Shown here one piece after another: positions 16,380 to 24,474 of a stretch of DNA of 64,000 bases (position 1 is the stretch's first letter; every line of letters begins with the position of its first letter). The stretch covers positions 1 to 64,000 of the forward strand of contig JAKSDO010000021.1 in NCBI GenBank assembly GCA_022360055.1. Reading direction: 5' to 3'. The notes under the pieces are model-generated. The model saw nothing but the letters and a program-made list of their open reading frames with translations, was not told where the DNA came from and did not search any database. The DNA comes from Cytophagales bacterium (lineage in GTDB: Bacteria > Bacteroidota > Bacteroidia > Cytophagales > Cyclobacteriaceae). The translations under genes and the position numbers were made by a program.

Positions 16380-19300
16380 ATGCAGGAAGGAATATCAGGT
16401 AAAATAGCCAACTTTTTCATTCACTCGAAGCTCACCATTTTACTGATGGTGGCGCTCATGATTATCGGTATCTACAGCTCTTTTCTTATTCCGAGAGAAG
16501 AGGAACCCCAGATTAATGTCCCGATGGCCGATATCATGGTTGGTTATCCGGGAGCTACTCCAACCGAATTGGAGAGTCGCATTGTGGAGCCGCTGGAAAA
16601 AGTAGTGGCAAATATTAAAGGGGTAGAGCATATTCATAGCATCGTCATGAATGGTCAGGCGGTGATGGTCATCCAGTTTTATGTGGGGGAAGACATAGAG
16701 CGCTCCTATGTCAAATTGTACGACGAGCTCATGAAAAATCAGCACCTCATCCCTGCGGGCGCTTTCGCCCCGGTAGTCAAGACCCGGTCCATTGATGACG
16801 TCCCAATGCTTGGATTGACGCTTTGGAGCGAAAACTACGACGACTTCCAATTGCGGCAGGTGGCCGAGGAACTGACTACCGAAATAGAGAAAGTGAAAGA
16901 CGTAGCGATTACGAGGGAAATAGGAGGGAGGACCCGTCAGGTCAAGATCATTCTTGACAAAACGAAGATGGCTGAAAATGGGATCGACCCCCTTGGTGTG
17001 ATGCAACTCCTGAAAGCCAGCAACAGCAGCTCGCAATCGGGGAGGTTCAACCTGGGAGACGAAGAGTTTCTGGTGACAACCGGCAAGTTTCTTGGCACCA
17101 TTGAAGATGTAGAAAAAATAGTGGTGGGTGTAAACAAAAACCTGCCGGTCTATTTACATCAGGTTGCCACCATTACCGATGGTCCCGCTAGCCCAAAGGA
17201 TTATGTGTCCATCGGGTTTGGCAGGACGAACGAGCGATTCGAAGATTACCCGGGTGAATTTATGGCAGTAACCATCTCGGTTGCCAAGGTCAAAGGTGCC
17301 GATGCCATGAAAATTGCTGAAAAGATCATTGAACGCGTGGATATGCTCCGAAAGGACTTGATCCCGGATGATATCCATGTTGAAGTTACCAGAAACTATG
17401 GAGAAACGGCCTCTCACAAAGTAGGTGAGCTATTGCTGCATCTGGGCGTTGCAATTCTCGCAGTGACCGTACTGGTGATGCTGGCCATGGGCTGGCGAGG
17501 TGGCCTGGTCGTTTTCTTTTCAGTGCCGCTTACGTTTGCCCTCACACTTTTCAGCTACTATTTATTAGGCTATACTTTAAACCGCATAACGCTCTTTGCG
17601 CTGGTATTTGTGGTGGGTATCGTGGTAGACGACAGCATCATCATAGCAGAAAATATGCACCGGCACTTCAGGTCCCGCAGGCTTCCGTTCAAGCAGGCAG
17701 CCATTTTCGCCATCAACGAAGTGGGCAATCCCACCATCCTGGCCACCTTTACAGTCATTGCGGCCATACTGCCCATGGCTTTTGTTTCCGGAATGATGGG
17801 CCCTTACATGAGCCCTATGCCGATCGGAGCCTCCATCGCCATGATGTTGTCGTTGTTTGTCGCGCTCACCGTAACACCCTATCTGGGGTACCATTTTCTA
17901 CAGGAAAAAGAGAAACACGAAAATCAAAAGGGTCACACCCATAAGGAAACAACGATCTACAGAATCTACAAAACCGTCGAAAAGCCGTTTCTGGAAAGCG
18001 GAACAAAAAGATGGGCCATGTTGGGGATCACCGTACTGCTCCTGGTGGGAGCTGTTTCCATGTTTTTCACTAAGTCGGTGGCGGTAAAGATGCTGCCCTT
18101 TGACAATAAAAATGAATTTCAGGTGGTGATCGATATGCCGGAAGGCACCACACTTGAGCGCACGGCCGTAGTGACCAAAGAAATTGCTCAATACCTCTCA
18201 ACGGTACCGGAGGTAGTCAGTTATCAAAACTATGTCGGCACCTCTGCTCCGATCACCTTCAATGGCCTTGTGCGCCATTATGACCTTAGGGGTGGGAGTA
18301 ATATGGCGGATATCCAGGTGAACCTGTTGCACAAAGAACACCGGAATGATGCGAGTCATGATCTCGCAAAGAGGGTGCGACCCGAAGTGCAGCGAATCGC
18401 AGCGAAGTATGGAGCGAATGTAAAAATTGTAGAGGTGCCGCCAGGACCACCGGTGCTTTCCACCCTAGTAGCGGAGATCTATGGTCCGGACTATCGCCAG
18501 CAGATCGGGGTGGCCGAACAGGTAAAGGACCTATTGATCCATACGCCGGATGTAGTAGATGTGGACTGGACGGTGGAGAGCGGTCAGACAGAATACACCT
18601 TTGAGGTGGACAAGGAAAAAGCCATGATGTACGGGATCGTACCTCAGCAGATCGTGGGAAACATCAGCTACCTGCTCGGTGAATTTCCTGTCACCAATTT
18701 TTACGATGAGCGGGCGAATGCACCGGTTCCGATCGTAATGGCATTACCTGATGCGGCAAAATCAAGCCTGGGTGATATTCAAAATCTCAAGGTGCGGGGA
18801 ATGCAGGGCAATATGGTAGCGATAAGTGACCTTGTAGAGGTAAGAACAGATACCCTGAAAGCGACCGTTTACAGGAAAGATCAGAAGCGTGTGGTGTACG
18901 TGATGGCCGATATGGCGGGCAATCTTGAAAGCCCTGCTTATGCCATATTGGGCATGACCGAAAAGCTTGAAAACCTCGACCTTCCGAACGGTTACTCGAT
19001 CAGCGAACTCTATCTCAACCAGCCGGAGGACGAATCAAATTTTGCCGTAAAGTGGGATGGCGAATGGCAAATCACCCTTGAAGTCTTCAGAGACCTGGGG
19101 GTAGCATTTCTGGTTGTGATAATCATCATCTACATGCTGATCGTCGGCTGGTTCCAAAACTTCAAGACGCCCATCATCATGATGATCGCCATACCGCTTT
19201 CATTGGTAGGGATCGTTTTGGGCCATTGGTTGTTGGGCGCGTTTTTCACGGCTACATCCTTCATCGGGATGATTGCACTTGCCGGAGTAATGGTCAGAAA

Positions 19301-19583
19301 CTCCGTGCTGTTGATCGACTTTATAGAGATAAGGCTCAATGAGAGAGTGCCTTTGAAACAAGCCATCATCGATGCCGGCGCCGTCAGAACTACTCCGATC
19401 CTTCTCACGACCGGGGCTGTTGTGATTGGTGCTTCCATCATCCTCTTTGATCCGATCTTCCAGGGATTGGCCATTTCATTGGTCGCAGGCGCCATTGTCT
19501 CTACCCTGCTAACGCTCATAGTGGTCCCATTGATTTACTACATGGTCGAAGGGAAAATGAAGGTGCAAAAGAAAAATAACTAA
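16380..19583 (+). CDS. RND-family inner-membrane efflux pump
   Basis: A 1067-residue AcrB-fold proton antiporter with 12 membrane helices and two large periplasmic loops. The first TM is near residues 15-32 and helices 2-6 lie around 345-505. The proton-relay aspartates are in GIVVDDSIIIAEN. The C-terminal half repeats the plan with GMIALAGVMVRNSVLLIDFIE. The DD in TM4 fits organic-compound exporters better than the CzcA/CusA metal type, though the PII-like gene downstream is reminiscent of metal RND operons. Substrate unknown. Confidence 0.92.
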   Translation: MQEGISGKIANFFIHSKLTILLMVALMIIGIYSSFLIPREEEPQINVPMADIMVGYPGATPTELESRIVEPLEKVVANIKGVEHIHSIVMNGQAVMVIQFYVGEDIERSYVKLYDELMKNQHLIPAGAFAPVVKTRSIDDVPMLGLTLWSENYDDFQLRQVAEELTTEIEKVKDVAITREIGGRTRQVKIILDKTKMAENGIDPLGVMQLLKASNSSSQSGRFNLGDEEFLVTTGKFLGTIEDVEKIVVGVNKNLPVYLHQVATITDGPASPKDYVSIGFGRTNERFEDYPGEFMAVTISVAKVKGADAMKIAEKIIERVDMLRKDLIPDDIHVEVTRNYGETASHKVGELLLHLGVAILAVTVLVMLAMGWRGGLVVFFSVPLTFALTLFSYYLLGYTLNRITLFALVFVVGIVVDDSIIIAENMHRHFRSRRLPFKQAAIFAINEVGNPTILATFTVIAAILPMAFVSGMMGPYMSPMPIGASIAMMLSLFVALTVTPYLGYHFLQEKEKHENQKGHTHKETTIYRIYKTVEKPFLESGTKRWAMLGITVLLLVGAVSMFFTKSVAVKMLPFDNKNEFQVVIDMPEGTTLERTAVVTKEIAQYLSTVPEVVSYQNYVGTSAPITFNGLVRHYDLRGGSNMADIQVNLLHKEHRNDASHDLAKRVRPEVQRIAAKYGANVKIVEVPPGPPVLSTLVAEIYGPDYRQQIGVAEQVKDLLIHTPDVVDVDWTVESGQTEYTFEVDKEKAMMYGIVPQQIVGNISYLLGEFPVTNFYDERANAPVPIVMALPDAAKSSLGDIQNLKVRGMQGNMVAISDLVEVRTDTLKATVYRKDQKRVVYVMADMAGNLESPAYAILGMTEKLENLDLPNGYSISELYLNQPEDESNFAVKWDGEWQITLEVFRDLGVAFLVVIIIIYMLIVGWFQNFKTPIIMMIAIPLSLVGIVLGHWLLGAFFTATSFIGMIALAGVMVRNSVLLIDFIEIRLNERVPLKQAIIDAGAVRTTPILLTTGAVVIGASIILFDPIFQGLAISLVAGAIVSTLLTLIVVPLIYYMVEGKMKVQKKNN

Positions 19584-19592
19584 ATAATCACA

Positions 19593-19904
19593 ATGAAATT
19601 ATTAATAATCACAGCAGTAAGCACATTTGAGAAACCCATAAAAAGTGCGCTGAAAAAAGCGCATGTAAATGCTTTTTCCTATACCAGGGTGACGGGTTAC
19701 AAAAACATAAGTGATCAGCCGCAAAACGAGAATTGGTTCTCTTCCAACATTGGCGAACACGAATCAATACTCTTTTATGTCTTCTTACAGGATGAATTGG
19801 TAGACCGGGTTAATGAGAACATAAATGCCCTGAACAAACAGGAAGAATCAAACTCTAAAATTCATGTAGCTGTTGTCGATATTTTGAAACATAACGAATT
19901 TTGA
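19593..19904 (+). CDS. Small PII-like protein of the efflux operon (DUF3240-like)
   Basis: A 103-residue soluble protein. Its beta-alpha-beta layout (MKLLIITAVSTFEKPIKSALKKAHVNAFSYTRVTGY, then SILFYVFLQDELVDRVNENINAL and IHVAVVDI) resembles the ferredoxin-like trimeric PII fold. Short PII-like proteins of the DUF3240 type are known beside RND pumps of the Cus/Czc kind. It starts 9 bases after the pump stop and ends one base before the next gene, so it is co-transcribed and may sense a ligand or gate the pump. Assignment rests on fold pattern and context. Confidence 0.55.
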   Translation: MKLLIITAVSTFEKPIKSALKKAHVNAFSYTRVTGYKNISDQPQNENWFSSNIGEHESILFYVFLQDELVDRVNENINALNKQEESNSKIHVAVVDILKHNEF

Positions 19905-19905
19905 T

Positions 19906-20091
19906 ATGAGAGCGAGATTAATCAATGGAATAGCAGGCAGTTTTATTCTAATCAGTGTCTTACTTGGCATTTACATACACCAAAACTGGTTGTGGTTTAC
20001 TGCTTTTGTGGGAGTCAACCTCATCCAATATTCCTTTTCAAGGTGGTGTTTGATGGATCGCATACTGAAATCTCTGGGGGTAAAAGAATAG
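19906..20091 (+). CDS. DUF2892-like small inner-membrane protein
   Basis: A 61-residue protein with two membrane segments (INGIAGSFILISVLLGIYI and WLWFTAFVGVNLIQYSF) followed by a polar tail CLMDRILKSLGVK. This is the DUF2892 plan, normally with a Cys and the ILKKLG tail. Its role is unknown; relatives often accompany rhodanese, redox or metal genes. It follows the PII-like gene by one base and ends 97 bases before the Crp/Fnr gene, closing the efflux operon. Confidence 0.72.
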   Translation: MRARLINGIAGSFILISVLLGIYIHQNWLWFTAFVGVNLIQYSFSRWCLMDRILKSLGVKE

Positions 20092-20188
20092 GAGGATTGC
20101 AAAAATAACGGTCGTCAGAATCCACCGGTCGATATGATCTTCTGCGATTATTTGTCAACTGGTTTTTATTGCTTTAATTTGTCGTACA

Positions 20189-20818
20189 GTGCAAAAATTA
20201 ATCTCAGAAATATTTATCCGGGCCGGTTTTCACCAGAAGCTTATCGATGAGATCTCATTGGCCGGAAGAGGCAAGCGTGCAGAGCCCGGAGAAGTGGTGA
20301 TAAGCCCGTATGATGATAAAAGGGAAATTCCCATCCTGCTCAAAGGCTTATTGAAAGTATCAAGTATTGATGAGGATGGTAACGAGCTGTTTTTGTATTA
20401 CCTGGGGGGCGGAGAAATATGTCCCATGTCACTGGCATGTTGCATCAATGGAGAAGGAGCTTTGTTCAGCCTTGTAGCCGAAGAATCCTCCAGCTTATGG
20501 ATGATACCTGCCGAAGGTCTGGATTCCTGGATGGAAAAATACCCGGATTTTCGTAAATACGTGATGGCATCTTATCAAATGAGATTTCAGGAATTGATGT
20601 CTACCATAGATAGTCTGGTTTTTCACGACCTGAAGGAGCGGCTCCTGAACTACCTGCTGGATACGAAACAGGCTACCGGTTCTTACATCATTAACAAGAC
20701 GCATCAGCAAATTGCCAATGAATTGAATAGCTCCAGAGTGGTCATTTCCAGATTACTTAAGAAGTTTGAAAAGGAACATATCATCGAGCAGCATCGAAAC
20801 CAGATAGAAATACTTTAA
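20189..20818 (+). CDS. Crp/Fnr-family transcriptional regulator
   Basis: A 209-residue regulator from a GTG start. Residues about 25-120 form a cyclic-nucleotide-binding-type beta-roll, the long dimer helix runs near 118-145, and the winged helix lies at about 165-205 (THQQIANELNSSRVVISRLLKKFE). A Cys cluster, CPMSLACC (Cys78, 84, 85), sits where related redox-sensitive members carry Cys residues, so a thiol or metal signal is possible as well as a nucleotide. It lies between the efflux operon and a nucleotide cyclase gene, each with an identical palindrome upstream; I infer that it controls both. Confidence 0.88.
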   Translation: MQKLISEIFIRAGFHQKLIDEISLAGRGKRAEPGEVVISPYDDKREIPILLKGLLKVSSIDEDGNELFLYYLGGGEICPMSLACCINGEGALFSLVAEESSSLWMIPAEGLDSWMEKYPDFRKYVMASYQMRFQELMSTIDSLVFHDLKERLLNYLLDTKQATGSYIINKTHQQIANELNSSRVVISRLLKKFEKEHIIEQHRNQIEIL

Positions 20819-20898
20819 AGATGGTATTCTTTGGGGTTTGCACATCGATAACCGCAGTCCACTATTGATGTATTCTTCAGGTTCCCCGCTACCGGAAC

Positions 20899-20932
20899 CC
20901 AACAAATGATTATTTTTTCAATCATTTGTTGG
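20899..20932. terminator. Perfect 13-bp inverted repeat after the Crp/Fnr gene
   Basis: CCAACAAATGATT (20899-20911) pairs exactly with AATCATTTGTTGG (20920-20932) around an 8-base T-rich loop. It lies 80 bases after the regulator stop and 34 bases before the GTAAC/GTTAC site. There is no external T tract, so a terminator is only one reading; an operator or mRNA-stabilising hairpin would also fit. Confidence 0.45.
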
Positions 20933-20965
20933 ATTTACAGGTATATGTCGGAATGCAGGCAATGG

Positions 20966-20979
20966 GTAACCTGAGTTAC
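20966..20979. promoter_or_regulatory. Crp/Fnr-type operator GTAAC-N4-GTTAC (cyclase gene)
   Basis: GTAAC (20966-20970), CTGA, GTTAC (20975-20979). The arms extend to seven perfect bases, GGGTAAC (20964-20970) and GTTACCC (20975-20981). Half-sites and spacer match the site at 13897, and the -7 element again begins 23 bases after the last operator base. Confidence 0.65.
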
Positions 20980-21001
20980 CCAATTCTGCGAAAGATTATT
21001 C

Positions 21002-21009
21002 TAGGTTTG
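21002..21009 (+). promoter_or_regulatory. -7 element (TAGGTTTG) of the cyclase gene
   Basis: Exact TAnnTTTG match, 55 bases before the ATG at 21064. Because promoter and operator lie inside the longest open frame, the cyclase must start downstream of them. Confidence 0.6.
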
Positions 21010-21063
21010 TATCCGATTTGTTCTTATGATATATCCGGTGTTCATTGTTTACGAGATTTTTTT

Positions 21064-22107
21064 ATGGCTAGAAATGGCAACAGTTTAAATCTTCAAGCTT
21101 TAAGAATCTTATCTATCTGGACAATAGCAGGCCTGCTCATGTTTTTTTTCGAAATCGTTTTTCGGCTTTCATTTGATGTCCGCGAAGGCGTTTTTTTCAG
21201 TGTGCTAACAAATGTTCTCCCTCCGGTTGTGTTCGGATACCCGTTTGCTGTGATAGAGCTTAAGTTACAGGGGAGAAAATCCGTTTTTTCGTTTGGCGGA
21301 ATGATTGCTTTTCGGGGATTGATCTACCTGTGTGGGATTTTTTTATCTTACAGCGTAACCAAGATGGTGATTCTTGCATTTGATAATAATGCTTTCTTAG
21401 GCAACTATTTTGAGTTGAGATTCACCATTCTATGGGGAGTTTTCTTGGTGGTTTTTCTTGTGATAAGCAGTATCATTCATCATTTTGACCAGCAGCAGCT
21501 CTTGTCCTGGTTGCATGGCAAGTACCATCAGCCAGTTCAGGAAGAGCGGATCTTCCTGTTTTTAGATATCAATGATTCTACAAAAATTGCGGAAAGAATT
21601 GGTTCCGGCAGGTACTTTCGTTTTCTGGACGATTTTCATTCGATCGTAGAAAAGTCCATTTCGAAATACCATGGGGAGCTCTTCCAGTATGTAGGAGATG
21701 AAGTAGTTATTTCCTGGAAAGCGAGAAAAGGAATACTGCGGCCAAATTCCATTGAGCTGTTTTTTGAGATCACGACCATTCTAAGACAAAGGGCCGGTTT
21801 GTTCATGGACAAGTATGGCTATGCTCCGTCCGTGAAAGGCGCTGTACACATTGGAGAGGTGACTAAAGGTGTGCTCGGCAAAAAGAAAAAGGATTTTGCA
21901 TTTGCCGGGGATGTTCTCAATTCGACCGCACGGATGTATAAAATTTGCAAGCAAGAAGACGTGCCATTGGTAATATCACAAGACTTACTTGTGCGATTCG
22001 ATTCGCTGAAAAAGTATAATCCCTGCCCGTATGGCTATTTTGAGCCGAGAGGTAAAGAGGATAAAATTTTTATCTATTCCTTATCCCAGTCGCTCAGTTA
22101 TAAATAG
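21064..22107 (+). CDS. Membrane class III adenylate/guanylate cyclase-like protein
   Basis: A 347-residue protein. About five hydrophobic segments fill residues 10-140 and a class III catalytic domain follows (about 160-340). Both metal-binding aspartates are present (Asp168 in LFLDIND, Asp212 in YVGDEV), as are the transition-state Asn286 and Arg290 (NSTAR). The two purine-specifying positions differ from adenylate cyclases: Gln208 where Lys is expected and Ala279 where Asp is expected. Base specificity therefore cannot be called. I start at ATG 21064, downstream of the promoter and operator; an upstream frame to 20926 is open but would include them. It probably makes the ligand for a nearby Crp-like protein (inference). 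Confidence 0.82.
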   Translation: MARNGNSLNLQALRILSIWTIAGLLMFFFEIVFRLSFDVREGVFFSVLTNVLPPVVFGYPFAVIELKLQGRKSVFSFGGMIAFRGLIYLCGIFLSYSVTKMVILAFDNNAFLGNYFELRFTILWGVFLVVFLVISSIIHHFDQQQLLSWLHGKYHQPVQEERIFLFLDINDSTKIAERIGSGRYFRFLDDFHSIVEKSISKYHGELFQYVGDEVVISWKARKGILRPNSIELFFEITTILRQRAGLFMDKYGYAPSVKGAVHIGEVTKGVLGKKKKDFAFAGDVLNSTARMYKICKQEDVPLVISQDLLVRFDSLKKYNPCPYGYFEPRGKEDKIFIYSLSQSLSYK

Positions 22108-22565
22108 GGACCACAGGCGGCTTGATTACTCTTAACCTTCCTCCAATTTCTAATTTTCCGAATTACTAGTACAGGATCATTTTCATGTGATTTGATATCT
22201 TGTCCAGAGATATCTGATATGAACTCCATATATCGGAATCGATCGGTATCAAAAATTAAGCAGGATTTAGTTTTTTGTTTTGACCCACCAAATCTTTTAG
22301 CCCCCATGAAAATACCAAATTCAAAAGGCATATTGAAACTTGGTAACCCATTAATATTAAGCTGAGTCCTTGAAATGTCGTGGATGCCTAAATCACTGTC
22401 CTCAATTATATCGTAAATTTTGTCAAGTCTAATTTGAGAGCCATCATCAATTTCCATGGCGCATCTAGGCTTACAACCACAGAAATAAATTGCAAAAAGA
22501 ATTGAATCGAAAATGTTAGAATAATCTTCATCGAAAGGACAATTAATGAATATGTTTCTATTCAT
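22098..22565 (-). CDS. NCPFDEDY-family protein, possible nucleotide-binding/TIR-like fold
   Basis: A 155-residue soluble protein. It opens with a strand and the motif NIFINCPFDEDY, then AMEIDDGSQIRLDKIYDII, SDLGIHDISRTQLN, FNMPFEFGIFMGAKRFGG and RYMEFISDISGQDI. I recognise the motif set as an uncharacterised family; the alternating strand-helix plan with an early acidic loop suggests a TIR- or nucleoside-deoxyribosyltransferase-like Rossmann fold (inference). The C-terminus ends abruptly after RKIRNWRKVKSN and overlaps the convergent cyclase gene by 10 bases, so it may be shortened. It starts 3 bases after the DUF2188 gene. AT-rich and accessory in character. Confidence 0.6.
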   Translation of the reverse strand: MNRNIFINCPFDEDYSNIFDSILFAIYFCGCKPRCAMEIDDGSQIRLDKIYDIIEDSDLGIHDISRTQLNINGLPSFNMPFEFGIFMGAKRFGGSKQKTKSCLIFDTDRFRYMEFISDISGQDIKSHENDPVLVIRKIRNWRKVKSNQAACGPYL

Positions 22566-22568
22566 TTG

Positions 22569-22860
22569 TTACTTTCTTTCTGACATTGCTATTGCAATGG
22601 AATTTCTAACATTTTTGCCTTTTAGCCTTCTTTTTACATTAGCTGATCTGATTCTACGTCCTTTCGCAAATCTTCGTCCATTAGAAACGACTGAAGATAT
22701 CCTGCCATCTTGAGTAATGAATAACAATTGATTTATTTTCGGCTTGAGCAATTTTTCTTGCCTTTTCAATCGCAGATTTTTTTGTGTCAAAGATTAGAGG
22801 TGGATCTACTCCTATAATTTCCCATCCATTGCCTTGATATACTACGTGATAGTTCTCCAT
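22569..22860 (-). pseudogene. DUF2188 gene broken by a one-base frameshift
   Basis: From ATG 22860 the frame encodes MENYHVVYQGNGWEIIG and a KSAIEKARKIAQAENKSIVIH helix-strand unit, the DUF2188 pattern. DUF2188 proteins continue after IVIH with a DGRI-type strand. Here the sequence leaves frame at about 22713-22719, and the expected QDGRISSVVSNGRRF appears in the next frame, running to 22569. Dropping one T restores a protein of about 96 residues with a basic tail. Either a real frameshift, a recoding site or a sequence error. It shares an operon with the NCPFDEDY gene. Confidence 0.6.
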
Positions 22861-23223
22861 CCTGTACTTAATTTTCACTGTCTGAATATAAGAATTTAAC
22901 GTAAAATTTCACCACTGAGGTTCGGATTGCTTTTTGTCGCTAATACTATGGAATGAGTATCAATACTGTTTCGCGAAATTCTCAGTCTTCCGTTGCGGCT
23001 TTTATACTTTAGCTTTAAAGTCGTCCTTAGTCTTTAAGGAGGCGATATGGTTCATTCCACATGGTAGTGCAACAGTTTTGCTTACCGTCGGGAGTATTGG
23101 AAATAAAATAGTTGAAGTTAATGTAACAGAGGCTTAGTTCGCTTTATTTTCTATATTTAGGGCTTGGGTGATAAAGCGTATTATGTTTTTTATTTATCCC
23201 AACCTCGACATAAATCTAACTGA
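22861..23223. other. Intergenic region before the AraC membrane regulator
   Basis: 363 bases. A small open frame at 22934-23137 has no recognisable motif and no TAnnTTTG promoter, so I do not call it. I see no terminator or repeat. Confidence 0.5.
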
Positions 23224-24381
23224 TTGGATAGCGAAGAAATATATTTCAATTTAAATCCGGTCAATTTTTTTATCATTTCCGGATTGTTTCAGAATTTTAT
23301 ACTTACGGGAATTCTACTATTCCGAAGAGGGGACAGACCGCTTGCAAACAAACTCATATCTTTGACGATATGCATTGTGAATTTGCATCTGACCTACTTA
23401 ATGGTGCTGGACACCAACCTGGATAATTTTTACCCTTCCTTACTTTGGATTCCCTATTCATACATTACGGCTGTCGGCCCGCTGATATACTTCTATACAA
23501 AAGCCCTTACGAATACAGGTTTCAGTCTTTCGGATGTAAGCATCAAACATTTTGTGCCGGTAATCATTGAATTTTTATTGCAGGCCGTTCAGGTAATTCA
23601 CAGTATTCAGGATGACCAACTTTATTATAATACACCGCTTTACTTTTATGCGACACCAATATCCTATCTGTGGGCTGCCGGATCAATTCTGTTCTATCTG
23701 CACTTATCACTCAAGACAATTAATAACCATGAAGCCTGGGTCTTGAAAAATTTCTCCAACCTTAAGGAGATAACATTGAATTGGTTAAAAAAACTGATCG
23801 TCTATTATCGACTGTTATGGATGGTCTGGGTGCCGTTTGTGACAACATTTTTGTTGTTTTTTAGGTTTCAGCTTCAATATCTTTCAATTGTTCTTGTCCT
23901 CTATTTCCTGATGCTGATTTTGACCTATCTGACACTTTGGATCGGTCTGGAGGGTTTAAAAAATGGAAATCTTATTTTTCTTAAACCGAATGAAGAAAAA
24001 ACATCCAATAAAAATTTCAGGAAGCTGACCAGGTCTGAAATACAGGATTACATTAACAAAATAATTCAATTGATGAATCAAGAGCGGGTGTACCTAAATG
24101 AAAATCTAAGCCTTAAGGAACTTGCGGTACAACTGAAGGCAGATCCCAACTTGATTTCATTCATTTTGAACAATCACATGGACAGAAACTTTTATGATTT
24201 TATAAACAATTATAGAATCGAAGAAGTAATAAAAAAACTAAATGATCCTTCATTCAAGCACCTTACGCTGCTAGGCATCGCAATGGAATCGGGTTTCAAT
24301 TCCAAAACTACATTTAACAGAGTTTTCAAACAGGTGACCGGAATGACTCCATCCGAATTTCAAAAAGGGCAGATAAAATAA
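23224..24381 (+). CDS. AraC-family regulator with membrane N-terminus
   Basis: A 385-residue protein. The N-terminal 250 residues contain about seven hydrophobic segments (from FFIISGLFQNFILTGILLF to a last one near FLMLILTYLTLWIGL). The C-terminal 100 residues are an AraC double helix-turn-helix (LSLKELAVQLKADPNLISFIL and GIAMESGFNSKTTFNRVFKQVTGMTPSEF). This build occurs widely in Bacteroidota; the membrane part is thought to sense an extracytoplasmic signal. The start is TTG 23224, the only one that keeps the first segment. A secreted hydrolase gene begins 93 bases downstream and is the likely target. Confidence 0.85.
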   Translation: MDSEEIYFNLNPVNFFIISGLFQNFILTGILLFRRGDRPLANKLISLTICIVNLHLTYLMVLDTNLDNFYPSLLWIPYSYITAVGPLIYFYTKALTNTGFSLSDVSIKHFVPVIIEFLLQAVQVIHSIQDDQLYYNTPLYFYATPISYLWAAGSILFYLHLSLKTINNHEAWVLKNFSNLKEITLNWLKKLIVYYRLLWMVWVPFVTTFLLFFRFQLQYLSIVLVLYFLMLILTYLTLWIGLEGLKNGNLIFLKPNEEKTSNKNFRKLTRSEIQDYINKIIQLMNQERVYLNENLSLKELAVQLKADPNLISFILNNHMDRNFYDFINNYRIEEVIKKLNDPSFKHLTLLGIAMESGFNSKTTFNRVFKQVTGMTPSEFQKGQIK

Positions 24382-24474
24382 AAGATCAAAAGAAGTTCCA
24401 TCCCTCATTCTGGTACGCTTAAAAATGCTTCATTTCATTGTTTTGAATAAAATTTCGAACAAAACAATAAAACG

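Noticed and set aside
20926-21063. Upstream extension of the cyclase gene
   Set aside because: The extension contains the palindrome and the TAGGTTTG promoter element; ATG 21064 follows them at a normal leader length.
22934-23137. 67-codon plus-strand frame before the AraC regulator
   Set aside because: No promoter, no recognisable motif, and residue composition unlike neighbouring proteins. Its last 25 residues look protein-like, so a small gene is not fully excluded.
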